Below are positions 37,135 through 47,903 of a stretch of 64,000 bases of DNA, piece by piece; the first letter of the stretch is position 1, and each line of letters opens with the position of its first letter. A program made the position numbers and the translations under genes. Below the pieces are notes generated by a model. It saw only the letters and a program-made list of their open reading frames with translations. It had not been told where the DNA came from and did no database searches. The DNA comes from Methylococcus geothermalis (lineage in GTDB: Bacteria > Pseudomonadota > Gammaproteobacteria > Methylococcales > Methylococcaceae), in contig NZ_CP046565.1 in NCBI RefSeq assembly GCF_012769535.1, positions 2,308,501-2,372,500 of the forward strand, in the 5' to 3' direction.

Positions 37135-40100
37135 TCTCCAAGTTCTTTATCGAACGGCCTATCTTCGCCAACGTCATCGCGATCATCACGATCATCCTGG
37201 GTGTCGTCAGCCTCATCAATTTGCCGGTCGCCCAGTATCCGGACATCGTCCCCCCCACCATCCAGGTGACCACCCGCTATCCCGGCGCCAGCGCCGAGAT
37301 CATCGCGAATACGGTCGGCATCCCGATCGAGCAGGCCGTCAACGGGGTGGAAAACTCGCTGTACTTGTCCTCGACCAGCGGCAGCGACGGCTCCTACACC
37401 TTGACCGTCACCTTCAGGGTCGGCAGCGACCTCAACACCGCCCTCGCCCTGGTACAGAACTTCGTCAACGGCGCCCTGGCCCAGTTGCCTGATACAGTGC
37501 AGAAACAAGGCGTTACGGTACGCAAGGTCTCGACCGACATGCTGCAGGTCATCAGCCTGTATTCGGACGACGACCGCTTCGACGAAACCTATCTTTCCAA
37601 TTACGCCGTCATCAACCTGCAGTATCCGTTGGCCCGCATCCATGGCGTCGGGCAGATCAAGGTCGTCGGCGCCGGCTCCTACAGCATGCGGGTATGGCTG
37701 AATCCGGAGAGGCTGCGCTACTACGGCCTCACCGCCAAGGATGTGGCCGACGCGATCCAGCAGCAGAACGTCGAGGTCGTGGCCGGCCAGCTCGGCGGCC
37801 CGCCAGTGCCCGAGGACCAGCCCTACCAGTTCACCATCAACGCCTTGGGCCGTTTGGCCGATGTCTCGGAATTCGAGAACATCATCATCAAGACGAGCCG
37901 GGGAAAACCACAGCAGTCGGTCACGAATGAAGATACGGCCCGGATGGTGCGCGTGAAGGACCTCGCCCGAGTCGAATTGAGCCAACAGACTTATACCAAC
38001 TACGCCGAGGCCAGCGGCCATAGATCGACCCAGATCGTGGTCTATACCCTGCCGGGGGCCAACGCCATCGACGTCGGCGAAAAGATCAAGAAATCGATGG
38101 AGGAAATGAGCCGGGACTTTCCGGCAGGGCTCAAATACGCGATCTTCTACGACACCACCAAGTTCATCGATCAATCGATCCACGCGGTCTACGAGACTTT
38201 GTTCGAAGCCGGCGTGCTGGTGTTGATCGTCATCATGGTGTTCCTGCAGAACTGGCGGGCCACCCTGGTGCCGGCCACGACCGTCCCGGTGACCATCATC
38301 GGCGCCTTCGCCGCGATGGCGATGCTGGACTTCTCGGTCAACCTGATGACACTGTTCGCCTTGATCCTGGCGATCGGCATCGTCGTGGACGACGCCATCA
38401 TGATCGTCGAGAACGCCTGGCACTACATCGAGAAGGGATTGACGCCGAAGGAGGCGTCGATCAAGGCCATGAGCGAGATGACCGGCCCGGTCATCGGCAT
38501 CACCCTGGTTCTGACGGCGGTATTCCTGCCTTCGGCCTTCCTGCCCGGCATCACCGGCCAGATGTTCCGGCAATTCGCCCTGGTGATCGCTTCCACCGCG
38601 GTCATCAGCGCCATCAACGCCTTGACCCTCAAACCGGCCCAGTGCGCCCTCTACCTCAAGGCCAGGCCGGCCGATCACCGTCCGAATGCGTTCTACCGCG
38701 GTTTCAACAAAGTCTATGGCGCAATCGAGGCGGCCTATACCCGGCTGGTCCGCTGGATGGTGAACCGGACCGGAACGATGGCCGCGGTTTTCTTTGCCGT
38801 CATCGCCGTGGGCGGCTGGCTGTTCAGCATCCACCCCACCGGCTTCCTGCCCAGCGAGGACCAAGGCTATGCCATAGTCATGACGCGCCTGCCCGACGGT
38901 GCCGCGCAGCCCAGACTCCGGCAGGCTAGCCGTAAACTGGATGAGGTTCTGAAAAAAACCCCCGGCGTCAACGCCTGGGTCGTGATCGGCGGCTTGTCGA
39001 TTCTCGATACCGCCAACCTTTCGAACACCTCCACGACCTTCGTCATCTACGACGACTGGGACAAGCGCGGCGAGGCGCTGACCCAAGCGCACATTCTCGG
39101 CGGATTGAAAAAACAGCTCGACGCCATTCCCGAGGCCCAGTTCGCGATCATGATCCCGCCGCCCATCCGCGGCCTCGGCCAGGCCGGCGGTTTCCAAATG
39201 ATGGTTGAAGACAGGCGCAGTCTCGGCCTGCCCGAATTGCAGAAAGACGTACTGGAACTGACCCGCGCCGGCTCCACGCAATCCGGTATCGGCTTCGTGG
39301 GCTCGACCTTCAGCAACCGCAGCCCCCAGCTCTATCTCGACATCGACCGGACCAAGGCGCAGTCGCTGGAAGTCCCGATGAACAACGTATTCGCCACCTT
39401 GCAAAGCTATCTGGGATCGACTTACGTCAATCTGTTCAATAAGTTCAACCAGTCGTTCCAGGTCTACGTCCAGGCCGACGCCCCCTACCGCCTGCGCCCC
39501 GAAGACATCAAGAATCTGTACGTGAAGAACGTCCGCGAGGAAATGGTGCCGCTGGGCACCCTATTGACGGTGAACCACAAGCTGGGTTCCGAACTGGTCA
39601 CGCGCTACAACCTCTATCCGGCTGCGCCGGTGTTCGGCACCGCCGCCCCCGGGTTCAGCTCCGGCGAGGCGATCGGACTGATGGAGCAGGTCGCCAAGAA
39701 CACCTTGCCGCAAGGCATGAACTTCGAGTGGACCGCGACGGCATTCCAGGAAAAGCAGTTGGGCAACCAGGCGTATTACATCTACGCGCTTTCCATCGTC
39801 CTGGTGTTCCTGGTGCTGGCGGCCCAATACGAAAGCTGGGCCAGCCCCGCCGCAGTCATCCTGGTGGTGCCGATGGCGCTGGTGGGTGTCATCGTTTCGC
39901 TCATCATCCGCCACTTCGACAACAACCTCTACACCCAGGTCGGACTGGTCCTGATGATCGCGCTGGCCAGCAAGAACGCCATCCTGGTGGTGGAATTCGC
40001 CCGGGAATTGCGCGCCGAGGGCATGGCCATCGCCGACGCCGCGGTGGAAGCCACCCGCCGCCGGTTCCGGCCCATCATCATGACCTCGTTCGCCTTCATC

Positions 40101-40295
40101 CTGGGCGTCGTCCCGCTGATGAAGGCTGGCGGCGCAGGCGCCGCCAGCCAGCAGGCGATCGGCACGGTGGTATTCGGCGGCATGCTGGCCTCGACCATCC
40201 TGGCCATCCCCTTCGTGCCGGTGTTCTACGTCATCACCCAGCGCTGGAGCGAGCGGAAGACAAGAGCGGGGGCGACATCTGCAACGGCCGGCTGA
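37131..40295 (+). CDS. RND multidrug efflux pump (HAE-1/AcrB family)
   Basis: A 1054-residue inner membrane proton-driven pump. The N-terminal MISKFFIERPIFANVIAI is the family start. Twelve membrane helices and two large periplasmic domains are visible from the internal repeat. The proton-relay Asp pair lies in helix 4 (GIVVDDAIMIVENAW), with the Lys partner in helix 10 (ALASKNAILVVEFA). The sequence resembles the MexF/OqxB branch. Drug range cannot be read from sequence. The pump, adaptor and outer membrane factor form one operon. Confidence 0.95.
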   Translation: MISKFFIERPIFANVIAIITIILGVVSLINLPVAQYPDIVPPTIQVTTRYPGASAEIIANTVGIPIEQAVNGVENSLYLSSTSGSDGSYTLTVTFRVGSDLNTALALVQNFVNGALAQLPDTVQKQGVTVRKVSTDMLQVISLYSDDDRFDETYLSNYAVINLQYPLARIHGVGQIKVVGAGSYSMRVWLNPERLRYYGLTAKDVADAIQQQNVEVVAGQLGGPPVPEDQPYQFTINALGRLADVSEFENIIIKTSRGKPQQSVTNEDTARMVRVKDLARVELSQQTYTNYAEASGHRSTQIVVYTLPGANAIDVGEKIKKSMEEMSRDFPAGLKYAIFYDTTKFIDQSIHAVYETLFEAGVLVLIVIMVFLQNWRATLVPATTVPVTIIGAFAAMAMLDFSVNLMTLFALILAIGIVVDDAIMIVENAWHYIEKGLTPKEASIKAMSEMTGPVIGITLVLTAVFLPSAFLPGITGQMFRQFALVIASTAVISAINALTLKPAQCALYLKARPADHRPNAFYRGFNKVYGAIEAAYTRLVRWMVNRTGTMAAVFFAVIAVGGWLFSIHPTGFLPSEDQGYAIVMTRLPDGAAQPRLRQASRKLDEVLKKTPGVNAWVVIGGLSILDTANLSNTSTTFVIYDDWDKRGEALTQAHILGGLKKQLDAIPEAQFAIMIPPPIRGLGQAGGFQMMVEDRRSLGLPELQKDVLELTRAGSTQSGIGFVGSTFSNRSPQLYLDIDRTKAQSLEVPMNNVFATLQSYLGSTYVNLFNKFNQSFQVYVQADAPYRLRPEDIKNLYVKNVREEMVPLGTLLTVNHKLGSELVTRYNLYPAAPVFGTAAPGFSSGEAIGLMEQVAKNTLPQGMNFEWTATAFQEKQLGNQAYYIYALSIVLVFLVLAAQYESWASPAAVILVVPMALVGVIVSLIIRHFDNNLYTQVGLVLMIALASKNAILVVEFARELRAEGMAIADAAVEATRRRFRPIIMTSFAFILGVVPLMKAGGAGAASQQAIGTVVFGGMLASTILAIPFVPVFYVITQRWSERKTRAGATSATAG

Positions 40296-40369
40296 GCGCA
40301 CGTCTCGGCTTGCCGGTGGCTGCAGGAACGCCAAGGGAGGTCGGCTTTGACCCGCTCCCATGATTGCGG

Positions 40370-40400
40370 TTGACAAGCAGGCTTAGCTTGACGAAAGTGT
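40370..40400 (+). promoter_or_regulatory. Possible promoter region for the nuo operon
   Basis: TTGACA at 40370-40375 is a perfect -35 box 95 nt upstream of nuoA, with a second TTGACG at 40388. No good -10 box is evident at 17 nt, so the exact promoter is uncertain. GGGAGA at 40455-40460 is the nuoA ribosome site. Just before nuoA, ATGAGCACATGA forms a 3-codon frame whose stop overlaps the nuoA ATG. Confidence 0.3.
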
Positions 40401-40469
40401 AGCCAGCTTGGTGGTACCTCCCCCGCCTCGGCGGAGGATGCTTACGCGAACATCGGGAGACATGAGCAC

Positions 40470-40889
40470 ATGAGTTCCGCTGGCGTTCCACATACCGATC
40501 TTTGGCCGCTCCTGCTCTACTTCGGGCTGGTGCTGGTCGTGGTGGGCACCATGCTCGCCCTGCCTCCCTTCCTGGGGGAGCGCCGCACCCGCCGCACCCA
40601 GGCGACCGGGCAGCCTTACGAATCCGGCATCGTCGCGGTGGGCAGCTCCCAGCTCCGCTTCTCCGTCCGCTTCTATCTCATCGCGATCTTCTTCGTCATC
40701 TTCGACCTGGAAGCCGTTTTCATCTTCGCCTGGGCCATCGCCTTCCGCGAAAGCGGTTGGCCCGGCTACATCGAAATCCTGATCTTCATCGGCGTCCTCG
40801 TCGCCACGCTGGTCTATCTGTGGCGGATCGGTGCGCTCGACTGGCGCACGCCACGCCAGCGCATCGTCGAAGCCAAAATCCACCTGTAG
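40470..40889 (+). CDS. nuoA: NADH-quinone oxidoreductase subunit A
   Basis: A 139-residue membrane subunit of complex I with three helices. The conserved motif QPYESGIVAVGSSQLRFSVRF between helices 1 and 2 and DLEAVFIFAWA in helix 2 identify it. It starts the complete nuoABCDEFGHIJKLMN operon and sits at the junction between the quinone channel and the membrane arm. nuoB follows after 9 nt. Confidence 0.96.
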   Translation: MSSAGVPHTDLWPLLLYFGLVLVVVGTMLALPPFLGERRTRRTQATGQPYESGIVAVGSSQLRFSVRFYLIAIFFVIFDLEAVFIFAWAIAFRESGWPGYIEILIFIGVLVATLVYLWRIGALDWRTPRQRIVEAKIHL

Positions 40890-40898
40890 GAGCCCCCC

Positions 40899-41540
40899 AT
40901 GCGCTGGAGCCTGACACGAGCGGACCAAAGCCCGATGCCCCAGCCGGGCCGGCAGACCTACGAGGAAGCCCTGCGGCGCAACATCCTGTTCGCCCGCCTG
41001 GACGACCTGGTGCGCTGGGGCCGCAAGAATTCGATCTGGCCGTTCAATTTCGGCCTGTCCTGCTGCTACGTCGAAATGGCGACGGCCTTCACCAGCCGCT
41101 TCGACATCGCCCGCTTCGGCTCGGAAGTGATCCGGGCCAGTCCCCGCCAGGCCGACCTGATGGTGATTTCCGGCACGGTGTTCCGCAAGATGGCGCCGGT
41201 GGTCAAGCATCTCTACGACCAGCTGCTCGAACCCAAGTGGATCATTTCCATGGGCTCTTGCGCCAATTCCGGAGGGATGTACGACATCTACAGCGTCGTC
41301 CAGGGGGTGGACAAGTTCCTGCCGGTGGACGTCTACGTGCCGGGCTGCCCGCCGCGACCGGAAGCCTTGCTGGAAGGCCTGATCATGCTGCAGGAATCGG
41401 TGGGGAAGGAGGAACGGCCGTTGAGCTGGCTGGTCGGTCCGCAAAGCATCGAGAAGGCCCCGCTGCCAAGCCGGCGCGACCTCAAGCAGGCCGAACGCAA
41501 TCGGGCCTTCGAACTGCACGATCCGTTCAGCCTGGATTGA
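40899..41540 (+). CDS. nuoB: NADH-quinone oxidoreductase subunit B
   Basis: A 213-residue peripheral subunit that binds the terminal cluster N2 and passes electrons to quinone. The ligands lie in [10 protein letters not shown] (adjacent Cys pair), [11 protein letters not shown] and VPGCPPRPE. The extended N-terminus and the C-terminal tail are normal. AGGAG precedes the ATG by 7 nt. Confidence 0.97.
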   Translation: MRWSLTRADQSPMPQPGRQTYEEALRRNILFARLDDLVRWGRKNSIWPFNFGLSCCYVEMATAFTSRFDIARFGSEVIRASPRQADLMVISGTVFRKMAPVVKHLYDQLLEPKWIISMGSCANSGGMYDIYSVVQGVDKFLPVDVYVPGCPPRPEALLEGLIMLQESVGKEERPLSWLVGPQSIEKAPLPSRRDLKQAERNRAFELHDPFSLD

Positions 41541-41558
41541 ACGAGAAGGAACCCGGAC

Positions 41559-43322
41559 ATGGCGGCCTCGATGACGGAACATGCTGGAACCATCGTCCCG
41601 GACCTGTGCCGGCGCTTTGGCGGCGAGACCTTCATCCCGCAAGTCACCGCCGACGGCATCCCGACGCTGTGGCTCCCCTCCCAAACCATCGTGGAGATGG
41701 TCCGCTACCTGCGGCTGGAAATCGACCGGCCCTACGCCCTGCTGTTCGACCTGAGCGCCATCGACGAGCGAGTCCGCCAACACCGCGACGGCTTGCCGGC
41801 CAGCGCCTACACCGTCGTCTACCATCTGATTTCCCTGGAGCGCAATGCCGACGTCCGGCTGAAAGTCGCCCTCCCGGAGTCCGACCCCGCCCTGCCCAGC
41901 ATCACCGCGGTCTGCCCTGCCGCCGACTGGTACGAGCGCGAAGTCTGGGACATGTTCGGCATCCGCTTCGACGGGCATCCGAACCTGCGCCGCCTCATCA
42001 TGCCGCCGACCTGGCAGGGCCATCCCTTGCGCAAGGACCACCCGGCCCGCGCCACCGAGATGGAACCGTTCAGCCTGCCGGACGACGTGCAGCAGCGCGA
42101 GCAGGAAGCCCTGCGCTTCGTGCCCGAGGAATGGGGGATGCGGCGTCAGAGCGAGGATACCGATTTCCTGTTCCTGAACTTGGGGCCCAACCATCCCAGT
42201 GTGCATGGCGTGTTCCGGGTCGCCCTCCAGCTCGATGGCGAGGAGATCGTCGACGCCGTACCGGACATCGGCTATCACCACCGCGGCGCCGAAAAGATGG
42301 GGGAGCGCCAGTCCTGGCACAGCTACATCCCCTACACCGACCGGGTCGACTACCTCGGCGGTTCGATGAACAACCTGCCTTACGTCATGGCGGTGGAGAA
42401 GCTGGCCGGGATCGAGGTGCCGGAGCGCGCCCGGGTCATCCGGGTCATGATCTCCGAGTTCTACCGGATCGCCAGCCACCTGCTGTTCTACGGCACCTTC
42501 GCCCAGGACGTGGGGCAGATGTCGCCGATCTTCTACATGTTCACCGACCGCGAGAAGGTGTTCGAAATCATCGAATCCTTCACCGGCGCCCGGATGCATT
42601 CCAGCTTCTTCCGCATCGGCGGGGTGGCCATGGACCTGCCGGAGGGCTGGGACAGGCTGATCCGCGAGTTCATCGCCTACTTTCCCAAGCGCCTGGCCGA
42701 GTACGACAAGGCCGTGATGGCCAACAAGCTGATCCAGCGCCGCACCCGCGGCATTGGCGCCTACACCACGGCGGAGGCCATCGACTGGAGCGTGACCGGC
42801 GCGGGGCTCAGGGCCACCGGCCTCGCCTGGGACTACCGCAAGGCCCGGCCCTATTCGGGCTACGAGAACTTCGAATTCGAGATTCCCATCGGCGCGAACG
42901 GCGACTGCTACGACCGCTGCGCGGTGCGGGTGGAAGAGATGCGGCAGAGCCTCCGGATCATCGAGCAGTGCGTGAACCACATGCCGTCCGGCCCCTACAA
43001 GGCCGAGCACCCGCTCACCACCCCACCGGCCAAGGAGCGCACGATGCATGACATCGAGACGCTGATCCAGCATTTCCTCGGCGTTTCCTGGGGCCCGGTG
43101 ATCCCGCCCGGCGAAGCCTGCATGACCATCGAGGCGACCAAGGGCCTGAACGGCTATTACCTGACTTCCGACGGCGGCACGATGTCGTACCGTACCCGCA
43201 TCCGCACCCCGTCCTTCCCCCACCTGCAGATGATTCCGCTGATGAGCCGCGGCATGATGGTCGCCGACCTGATCGCAATCCTCGCCAGCATCGATTTCGT
43301 GATGGCCGACGTGGACCGCTGA
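41559..43322 (+). CDS. nuoCD: NADH-quinone oxidoreductase fused subunit C/D
   Basis: A 587-residue fusion of the NuoC (30 kDa) and NuoD (49 kDa) subunits, as found in many gammaproteobacteria. The C part ends near [22 protein letters not shown]; the D part begins near [15 protein letters not shown], with the quinone-site His in that motif and [10 protein letters not shown]. The conserved C-terminus is [14 protein letters not shown]. The fusion is direct, with a linker of about 30 residues. Confidence 0.97.
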   Translation: MAASMTEHAGTIVPDLCRRFGGETFIPQVTADGIPTLWLPSQTIVEMVRYLRLEIDRPYALLFDLSAIDERVRQHRDGLPASAYTVVYHLISLERNADVRLKVALPESDPALPSITAVCPAADWYEREVWDMFGIRFDGHPNLRRLIMPPTWQGHPLRKDHPARATEMEPFSLPDDVQQREQEALRFVPEEWGMRRQSEDTDFLFLNLGPNHPSVHGVFRVALQLDGEEIVDAVPDIGYHHRGAEKMGERQSWHSYIPYTDRVDYLGGSMNNLPYVMAVEKLAGIEVPERARVIRVMISEFYRIASHLLFYGTFAQDVGQMSPIFYMFTDREKVFEIIESFTGARMHSSFFRIGGVAMDLPEGWDRLIREFIAYFPKRLAEYDKAVMANKLIQRRTRGIGAYTTAEAIDWSVTGAGLRATGLAWDYRKARPYSGYENFEFEIPIGANGDCYDRCAVRVEEMRQSLRIIEQCVNHMPSGPYKAEHPLTTPPAKERTMHDIETLIQHFLGVSWGPVIPPGEACMTIEATKGLNGYYLTSDGGTMSYRTRIRTPSFPHLQMIPLMSRGMMVADLIAILASIDFVMADVDR

Positions 43323-43337
43323 AGGAGCTGAAAGACC

Positions 43338-43811
43338 GTGATCCTCAACCCCGACGAAATCCAAGCCATCCGCCAGGAAGCCGGGCACTTCCCCCACCCT
43401 TCCGCGGCCGCGATCGAAGCGCTCAACATCGCCCAGCAAGGCCATGGCTGGATTTCCGACGAACTGCTGAAGGAGATCGCCGACGTGCTGGGGATGTCGC
43501 CGGCGGAGCTGGACAGCGTCGCCACCTTCTACAACCTGATCTATCGACGTCCGGTGGGCAAGCGCGTCATCCACTACTGCAACAGCGTCAGCTGCTGGAT
43601 GCTGGGCGCCGAGGACAACCGCCGCCACTTGAGCGAAAAGCTCGGCATCGGGCTGGGGGAAACCACCGGCGACGGCGAATACACCCTGCTGCCCATCGTC
43701 TGCCTGGGCGCCTGCGACAAGGCGCCGGTACTCATGATCGGCGATGAGACCCATTTCAATGTCGATCCGGCCAAGCTGGACGCCATTCTCGGCGATACCG
43801 GAGCGCCCTGA
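43338..43811 (+). CDS. nuoE: NADH-quinone oxidoreductase subunit E
   Basis: A 157-residue subunit with a [2Fe-2S] cluster (N1a). The ligands are the Cys pair in HYCNSVSCWMLG and the pair in CLGACDKAP. Translation starts with GTG at 43338, with GGAGCTG upstream. Its stop overlaps the nuoF ATG by one base (TGATG), so both are coupled; the two subunits form the NADH dehydrogenase head. Confidence 0.96.
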   Translation: MILNPDEIQAIRQEAGHFPHPSAAAIEALNIAQQGHGWISDELLKEIADVLGMSPAELDSVATFYNLIYRRPVGKRVIHYCNSVSCWMLGAEDNRRHLSEKLGIGLGETTGDGEYTLLPIVCLGACDKAPVLMIGDETHFNVDPAKLDAILGDTGAP

Positions 43812-45094
43812 TGGACAAGCCGCTCACCCGCAACATCAAGCCCGACGGCTCCGCCGCCAGCCTGGCCGAATACCGGGCCGGCGGCGGCTACGAGGGATTG
43901 AAAAAAGTCCTCGCCGAATTCGCCCCGCTGGAGGTGCAACGGCAGGTCAAGGACTCGGGGCTGCGCGGCCGGGGCGGCGCCGGCTTCCCGACGGGAATGA
44001 AATGGAGCTTCGTGCCGATGGGCGAGGACGCGCCGAAGACCAAATACCTGGTGGTCAACGGTGACGAGATGGAGCCCGGCGCGTTCAAGGACCGGCTGCT
44101 GCTGGAAGGCGATCCGCACCAGTTGATCGAGGGCGTCGCCATCGCGTCTTACGCCATCCAGGCGAACATCGCCTACGTCTTCCTCCGCGGCGAATACCGG
44201 CTGGCGGCGGACCGGCTGCGGCGGGCGATCGCCGAGGCCGAAGAACACCAGCTGCTCGGCGAGAACATCCTCGGCTCGGGATTCAACCTGGACCTACGCC
44301 TGCACACCAGCGCCGGACGCTACATCTGCGGTGAGGAAACCGCCCTGCTCAACTCGCTGGAAGGCAAGCGCGCCAACCCCCGCGCCAAGCCGCCGTTTCC
44401 GCAGGTATCCGGCCTGTTCGGCAAGCCCACCATCGTCAACAACGTCGAGACCCTGTGCAACCTGCCGCACATCCTCCGCAACGGGGTGGAGTGGTACAAA
44501 GGACTCAGCCGCACCGGCGAGCCGGGCACCAAGATCTACGGCGTGAGCGGCCGGGTCGAGCGTCCCGGCGCCTGGGAGCTGCCCATGGGCACGACGGCGC
44601 GCGAGATCATCGAGGAACACGCCGGTGGCATGCGGGACGGCTACCGCTTGAAGGGCTACCTGCCGGGCGGCGCGTCGACCGACTTCCTGCTGCCCGAACA
44701 CCTGGACATCCCCATGGATTACGGCTCGATCGCCAAGGCCGGCAGCCGGCTCGGCACGGGCACCCTGATCCTGCTGGACGACAGGACCTGCCCGGTGCGG
44801 ATGGTGCTCAACCTCGAACAGTTCTTCGCCCAGGAATCCTGCGGCTGGTGCACGCCCTGCCGGGACGGCCTGCCCTGGACCGTCAGCCTGCTCGAAGGAC
44901 TGATCGCGGGGCGCGGCCGGCCGGAGGACCTCGAGACCTTGGAGCGATTGTGCGGCCTGCTGGGTCCGGGCAACACCTTTTGCGCCCTCGCTCCGGGCGC
45001 GATGGAGCCGCTGCAGAGCGCCCTCAAGCATTTCCGCGCCGATTTCGAGCGCTATCTCCAGCCGCACAGTATCAGCGGAGGCGTGCATGCCTGA
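43811..45094 (+). CDS. nuoF: NADH-quinone oxidoreductase subunit F
   Basis: A 427-residue NADH- and FMN-binding subunit. GLRGRGGAGFPTGMKW binds the nucleotide/FMN, and the N3 cluster ligands are in ESCGWCTPCRDG and the Cys of NTFCALAPGAMEP. Its last 8 nt overlap the start of nuoG. The stop codon (45092-45094) touches the first base of the repeat inserted in nuoG. Confidence 0.97.
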   Translation: MDKPLTRNIKPDGSAASLAEYRAGGGYEGLKKVLAEFAPLEVQRQVKDSGLRGRGGAGFPTGMKWSFVPMGEDAPKTKYLVVNGDEMEPGAFKDRLLLEGDPHQLIEGVAIASYAIQANIAYVFLRGEYRLAADRLRRAIAEAEEHQLLGENILGSGFNLDLRLHTSAGRYICGEETALLNSLEGKRANPRAKPPFPQVSGLFGKPTIVNNVETLCNLPHILRNGVEWYKGLSRTGEPGTKIYGVSGRVERPGAWELPMGTTAREIIEEHAGGMRDGYRLKGYLPGGASTDFLLPEHLDIPMDYGSIAKAGSRLGTGTLILLDDRTCPVRMVLNLEQFFAQESCGWCTPCRDGLPWTVSLLEGLIAGRGRPEDLETLERLCGLLGPGNTFCALAPGAMEPLQSALKHFRADFERYLQPHSISGGVHA

Positions 45095-47903
45095 CAAAAT
45101 CGTAGGGAACGATTTTGGACAGCCGAAGGCTGGTCCGGAGGACGGACGCCAGGGAAGGAGTCCGCACAAAATCGTCGGGAACGATTTTGGACAGCCGAAG
45201 TCTGGTCCGGAGGACGGACTCCAGGGAAGGAGTCCTCACATCGACATCGACGGCAGGCGCTATCCGGTCAAGGCGGGAGACAATCTGCTGCAGGCGATAC
45301 TCTCGCTCGGCCTGGACCTGCCCTATTTCTGCTGGCACCCGGCCATGGGCTCGGTCGGCGCCTGCCGCCAGTGCGCCGTGATCCAGTACCAGAACGCCGA
45401 CGACAGCCACGGCCGGCTGGTGATGGCCTGCATGACGCCGGTGACCGAAGGCATGCGGATTTCGCTGCAAGGCGAGAGCGCCCGGCATTTCCGCGCCGGC
45501 ATCCTGGAACTGCTGATGACCAACCACCCGCACGACTGCCCGGTGTGCGAAGAAGGCGGCGAATGCCACCTGCAAGACATGACCGTGATGACCGGTCATA
45601 CCTTCCGCCAATACCGCGGCCTCAAGCGCACCCACCGCAACCAGGACCTGGGGCCGTTCATCAACCACGAGATGAACCGCTGCATCGCCTGCTACCGCTG
45701 CGTCCGCTATTACCAGGATTATTGCGGCGGGAACGACCTGCAGGTGTTCGCCTCGCACAACCACGTCTACTTCGGCCGCCATGAGGACGGGGCGCTGGAG
45801 AACGAATTCAGCGGCAACCTGGTCGAGGTCTGCCCCACCGGGGTGTTCACCGACAAGACCTTCAGCCGGCATTACAGCCGCAAATGGGATCTGCAGACCG
45901 CGCCCTCGGTCTGCGTCCACTGCGGGATCGGCTGCAACACCAGCCCCGGCGAGCGCTACGGCAGCCTGCGGCGGATCGTCAACCGCTATCACGGCGAGGT
46001 CAACGGCTATTTCCTGTGCGACCGCGGGCGTTTCGGCTACGACTTCGTCAACGGCCCGGCGCGCCTCCATCAGGCCCGCTCGGCCGAGGAAGGTCCGCTG
46101 GACCCGAACATGGCCGCCGGCCGGTTCGCCGCCGCGATCCGGGACGCTCAGGGGATCATCGGCATCGGATCGCCCCGCGCCAGCCTCGAGGCCAATTTCG
46201 CACTGCGGGAACTGGTCGGCGCGGAGCGTTTCCATGCCGGCATCGGCGATACCGAACACGGCTGCCTTCGAACCCTCCTCGGTATCGTCCGGGATTTCCC
46301 TGTGCACCTCGTGTCCCTGCGGGAAGCCGAACAAGCCGACGCGGTGCTGGTGCTGGGCGAAGACCTGACCCAGACCGCGCCGCGGCTGGCGCTGGCGCTG
46401 CGCCAGGCGGTGCGCCAGCGCGCCCATGCCATTGCCGAAGGGCTGGGCATCCCGCGCTGGCAGGACGCCGCCGTGCGGGAAGCGGCCCAGGCCGAAAAAA
46501 GCCCGCTGTTCGTCGCCAGTCCAGCGCCGACCCGGCTGGACGAGGTCGCCGCGCGAACCTGCCGCGCCGACCCCGGCGCCATCGCCCGGCTGGGCTTCGC
46601 GGTCGCGCACAACATCCACCCCGAGGCGCCGGCCGTCGCGGGGCTGACGCCCGAACACGAGGCGCTGGCCGCGGAAATCACCGGAGCGCTGGCGGGCGCC
46701 GAACGGCCCCTGATCGTGTCCGGCACCGGCTGCCTGAGCGAGGACGTGCTGCGGGCCGCCGGGCAGATCGCCGCTGCGCTGGCGGCGAAACGGCCGGGCC
46801 AACCCACGGCTGTGCATTTCGCGGTGCCGGAATGCGACAGCCTGGGGCTGGCGATGATGGACGCGCAAGCTCTGGCACACGCCTTCCAGACCATCGAGTC
46901 CGGAATGGCCGACACGCTGCTCATCCTGGAGAACGACCTCTACCGGCGGGCGGACAAAGCCGCGGTCGACGCCCTGTTCGATCGGGCCAGACGGGTGATC
47001 GTGATCGACCATACCCTGCACGAGACCGCCGAGCGCGCCCACCTCGCCCTGCCGGCCGCGAGCTTCGCCGAGACCGAAGGGACGCTGGTCAGCAGCGAAG
47101 GCCGCGCCCAGCGTTTCTTCTCGGCGATGCAACCCATCGGGGACAGCCGCGACGCCTGGCGCTGGCTCGGGCCCTGGACCCGCATCGACGATCTGACCCG
47201 GGCGCTGGCCGAATCGCTGCCGGTGTTCCGGGAAATCACCGATTGCGCGCCGGGAGCGGCCTTCCGCATCGCGGGCCAGAAGATTCCGCGCCAGCCGCAC
47301 CGCTACAGCGGACGCACCGCGATGCTGGCCGATGTCCGCATCCATGAACCGAAGCAGCCGGACGATGCGGATTCGGCCCTGGCCTTTTCCATGGAAGGCG
47401 CGGCGCTGGACCATCCACCGGCGCTGAATCCGTTCGTGTGGGCGCCGGGCTGGAACTCGAACCAGTCGGTCGGCAAATTCCAGGACGAAGCCGGCGGTCA
47501 TTTGCGCGGCGGCGATCCCGGCATCCGCCTGATCGGCGACGGCGGAGTCGGCGAGGCCTCCTGGTTCGCGCCGCCGGAAGCCGAGGCGCCCCCCTCGGAC
47601 GCCCTGCGGCTGGTGCCGCTGCACCACATCTTCGGCAGCGACGAGACCAGCATGCGCTCGGCCGCGGTCGCCAAGCGGGCGCCGCACCCGTATCTGGCCC
47701 TCAACCCCGAGGACATGGCGCGCCTCGGTCTCACCGAAGGCGAAGAACTCGAACTCGCCAAGGACGTCTGGCTGCCTGTAAAGCGCCTCCCCGGTCTGGC
47801 GGCCGGCGTCGCCGGCGTGCCGGCCGGCCTGCCCGACCTGCCTTTCCTGGAAACCGCGTCGCGTCCGTGGACGCCGAAAAAAACCGGAGAAGATGCGCCA
47901 TGA
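45087..47903 (+). CDS. nuoG: NADH-quinone oxidoreductase subunit G with a repeat-derived N-terminal extension
   Basis: A 938-residue iron-sulfur subunit. Cluster ligands are visible in [44 protein letters not shown] and [14 protein letters not shown], followed by a long molybdopterin-oxidoreductase-like domain. Standard NuoG begins two or three residues before the segment seen here as [15 protein letters not shown] (residue 52). Here residues 4-27 and 28-51 are two copies of a 24-residue sequence ([11 protein letters not shown]...RSPH) encoded by a 72-nt DNA repeat. There is no ATG, GTG or TTG between the repeats and the conserved part at a suitable distance, so the extension is probably translated. 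The stop overlaps nuoH (ATGA). Confidence 0.95.
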   Translation: MPDKIVGNDFGQPKAGPEDGRQGRSPHKIVGNDFGQPKSGPEDGLQGRSPHIDIDGRRYPVKAGDNLLQAILSLGLDLPYFCWHPAMGSVGACRQCAVIQYQNADDSHGRLVMACMTPVTEGMRISLQGESARHFRAGILELLMTNHPHDCPVCEEGGECHLQDMTVMTGHTFRQYRGLKRTHRNQDLGPFINHEMNRCIACYRCVRYYQDYCGGNDLQVFASHNHVYFGRHEDGALENEFSGNLVEVCPTGVFTDKTFSRHYSRKWDLQTAPSVCVHCGIGCNTSPGERYGSLRRIVNRYHGEVNGYFLCDRGRFGYDFVNGPARLHQARSAEEGPLDPNMAAGRFAAAIRDAQGIIGIGSPRASLEANFALRELVGAERFHAGIGDTEHGCLRTLLGIVRDFPVHLVSLREAEQADAVLVLGEDLTQTAPRLALALRQAVRQRAHAIAEGLGIPRWQDAAVREAAQAEKSPLFVASPAPTRLDEVAARTCRADPGAIARLGFAVAHNIHPEAPAVAGLTPEHEALAAEITGALAGAERPLIVSGTGCLSEDVLRAAGQIAAALAAKRPGQPTAVHFAVPECDSLGLAMMDAQALAHAFQTIESGMADTLLILENDLYRRADKAAVDALFDRARRVIVIDHTLHETAERAHLALPAASFAETEGTLVSSEGRAQRFFSAMQPIGDSRDAWRWLGPWTRIDDLTRALAESLPVFREITDCAPGAAFRIAGQKIPRQPHRYSGRTAMLADVRIHEPKQPDDADSALAFSMEGAALDHPPALNPFVWAPGWNSNQSVGKFQDEAGGHLRGGDPGIRLIGDGGVGEASWFAPPEAEAPPSDALRLVPLHHIFGSDETSMRSAAVAKRAPHPYLALNPEDMARLGLTEGEELELAKDVWLPVKRLPGLAAGVAGVPAGLPDLPFLETASRPWTPKKTGEDAP
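45094..45165 (+). repeat. 72-nt palindromic repeat, copy 1, in frame in nuoG
   Basis: Copy 1 starts on the last base of the nuoF stop. It contains AAAATCGT and ACGATTTT, a perfect 8-bp inverted pair around 5 nt, then GTCC-GGA-GGAC, then GGACGCC and GGAGTCC around 6 nt (one mismatch). It differs from copy 2 at 4 of 72 positions (11, 36, 55 and 71). Confidence 0.9.
45166..45237 (+). repeat. 72-nt palindromic repeat, copy 2, in frame in nuoG
   Basis: Copy 2 follows copy 1 without a gap. Its second hairpin (GGACTCC and GGAGTCC around AGGGAA) is perfect. GGGAAGGAG near its end looks like a strong ribosome site, but the codon at the right distance is ATC, not a usual start. Seventy-two nt equals 24 codons, so the reading frame is kept. 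Confidence 0.9.

Noticed and set aside
36903-39404. Minus-strand open frame of 833 codons opposite the RND pump
   Set aside because: Shadow of the pump gene; composition is biased to Asp, His, Arg and Gly, and no motif or ribosome site is present.
40502-43051. Plus-strand open frame of 849 codons across nuoA, nuoB and nuoCD in another phase
   Set aside because: It spans three real genes out of phase and is Arg/Pro/Ala-rich, a typical GC-rich artefact.
40383-43754. Minus-strand open frame of 1123 codons opposite nuoA-nuoE
   Set aside because: It is antisense to clearly identified complex I genes, has the His/Asp/Arg/Gly-rich composition of GC-rich shadow frames, and crosses several gene borders without domains.
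45072-47687. Minus-strand open frame of 871 codons opposite nuoG
   Set aside because: Antisense to NuoG, whose cluster ligands and length are unambiguous.
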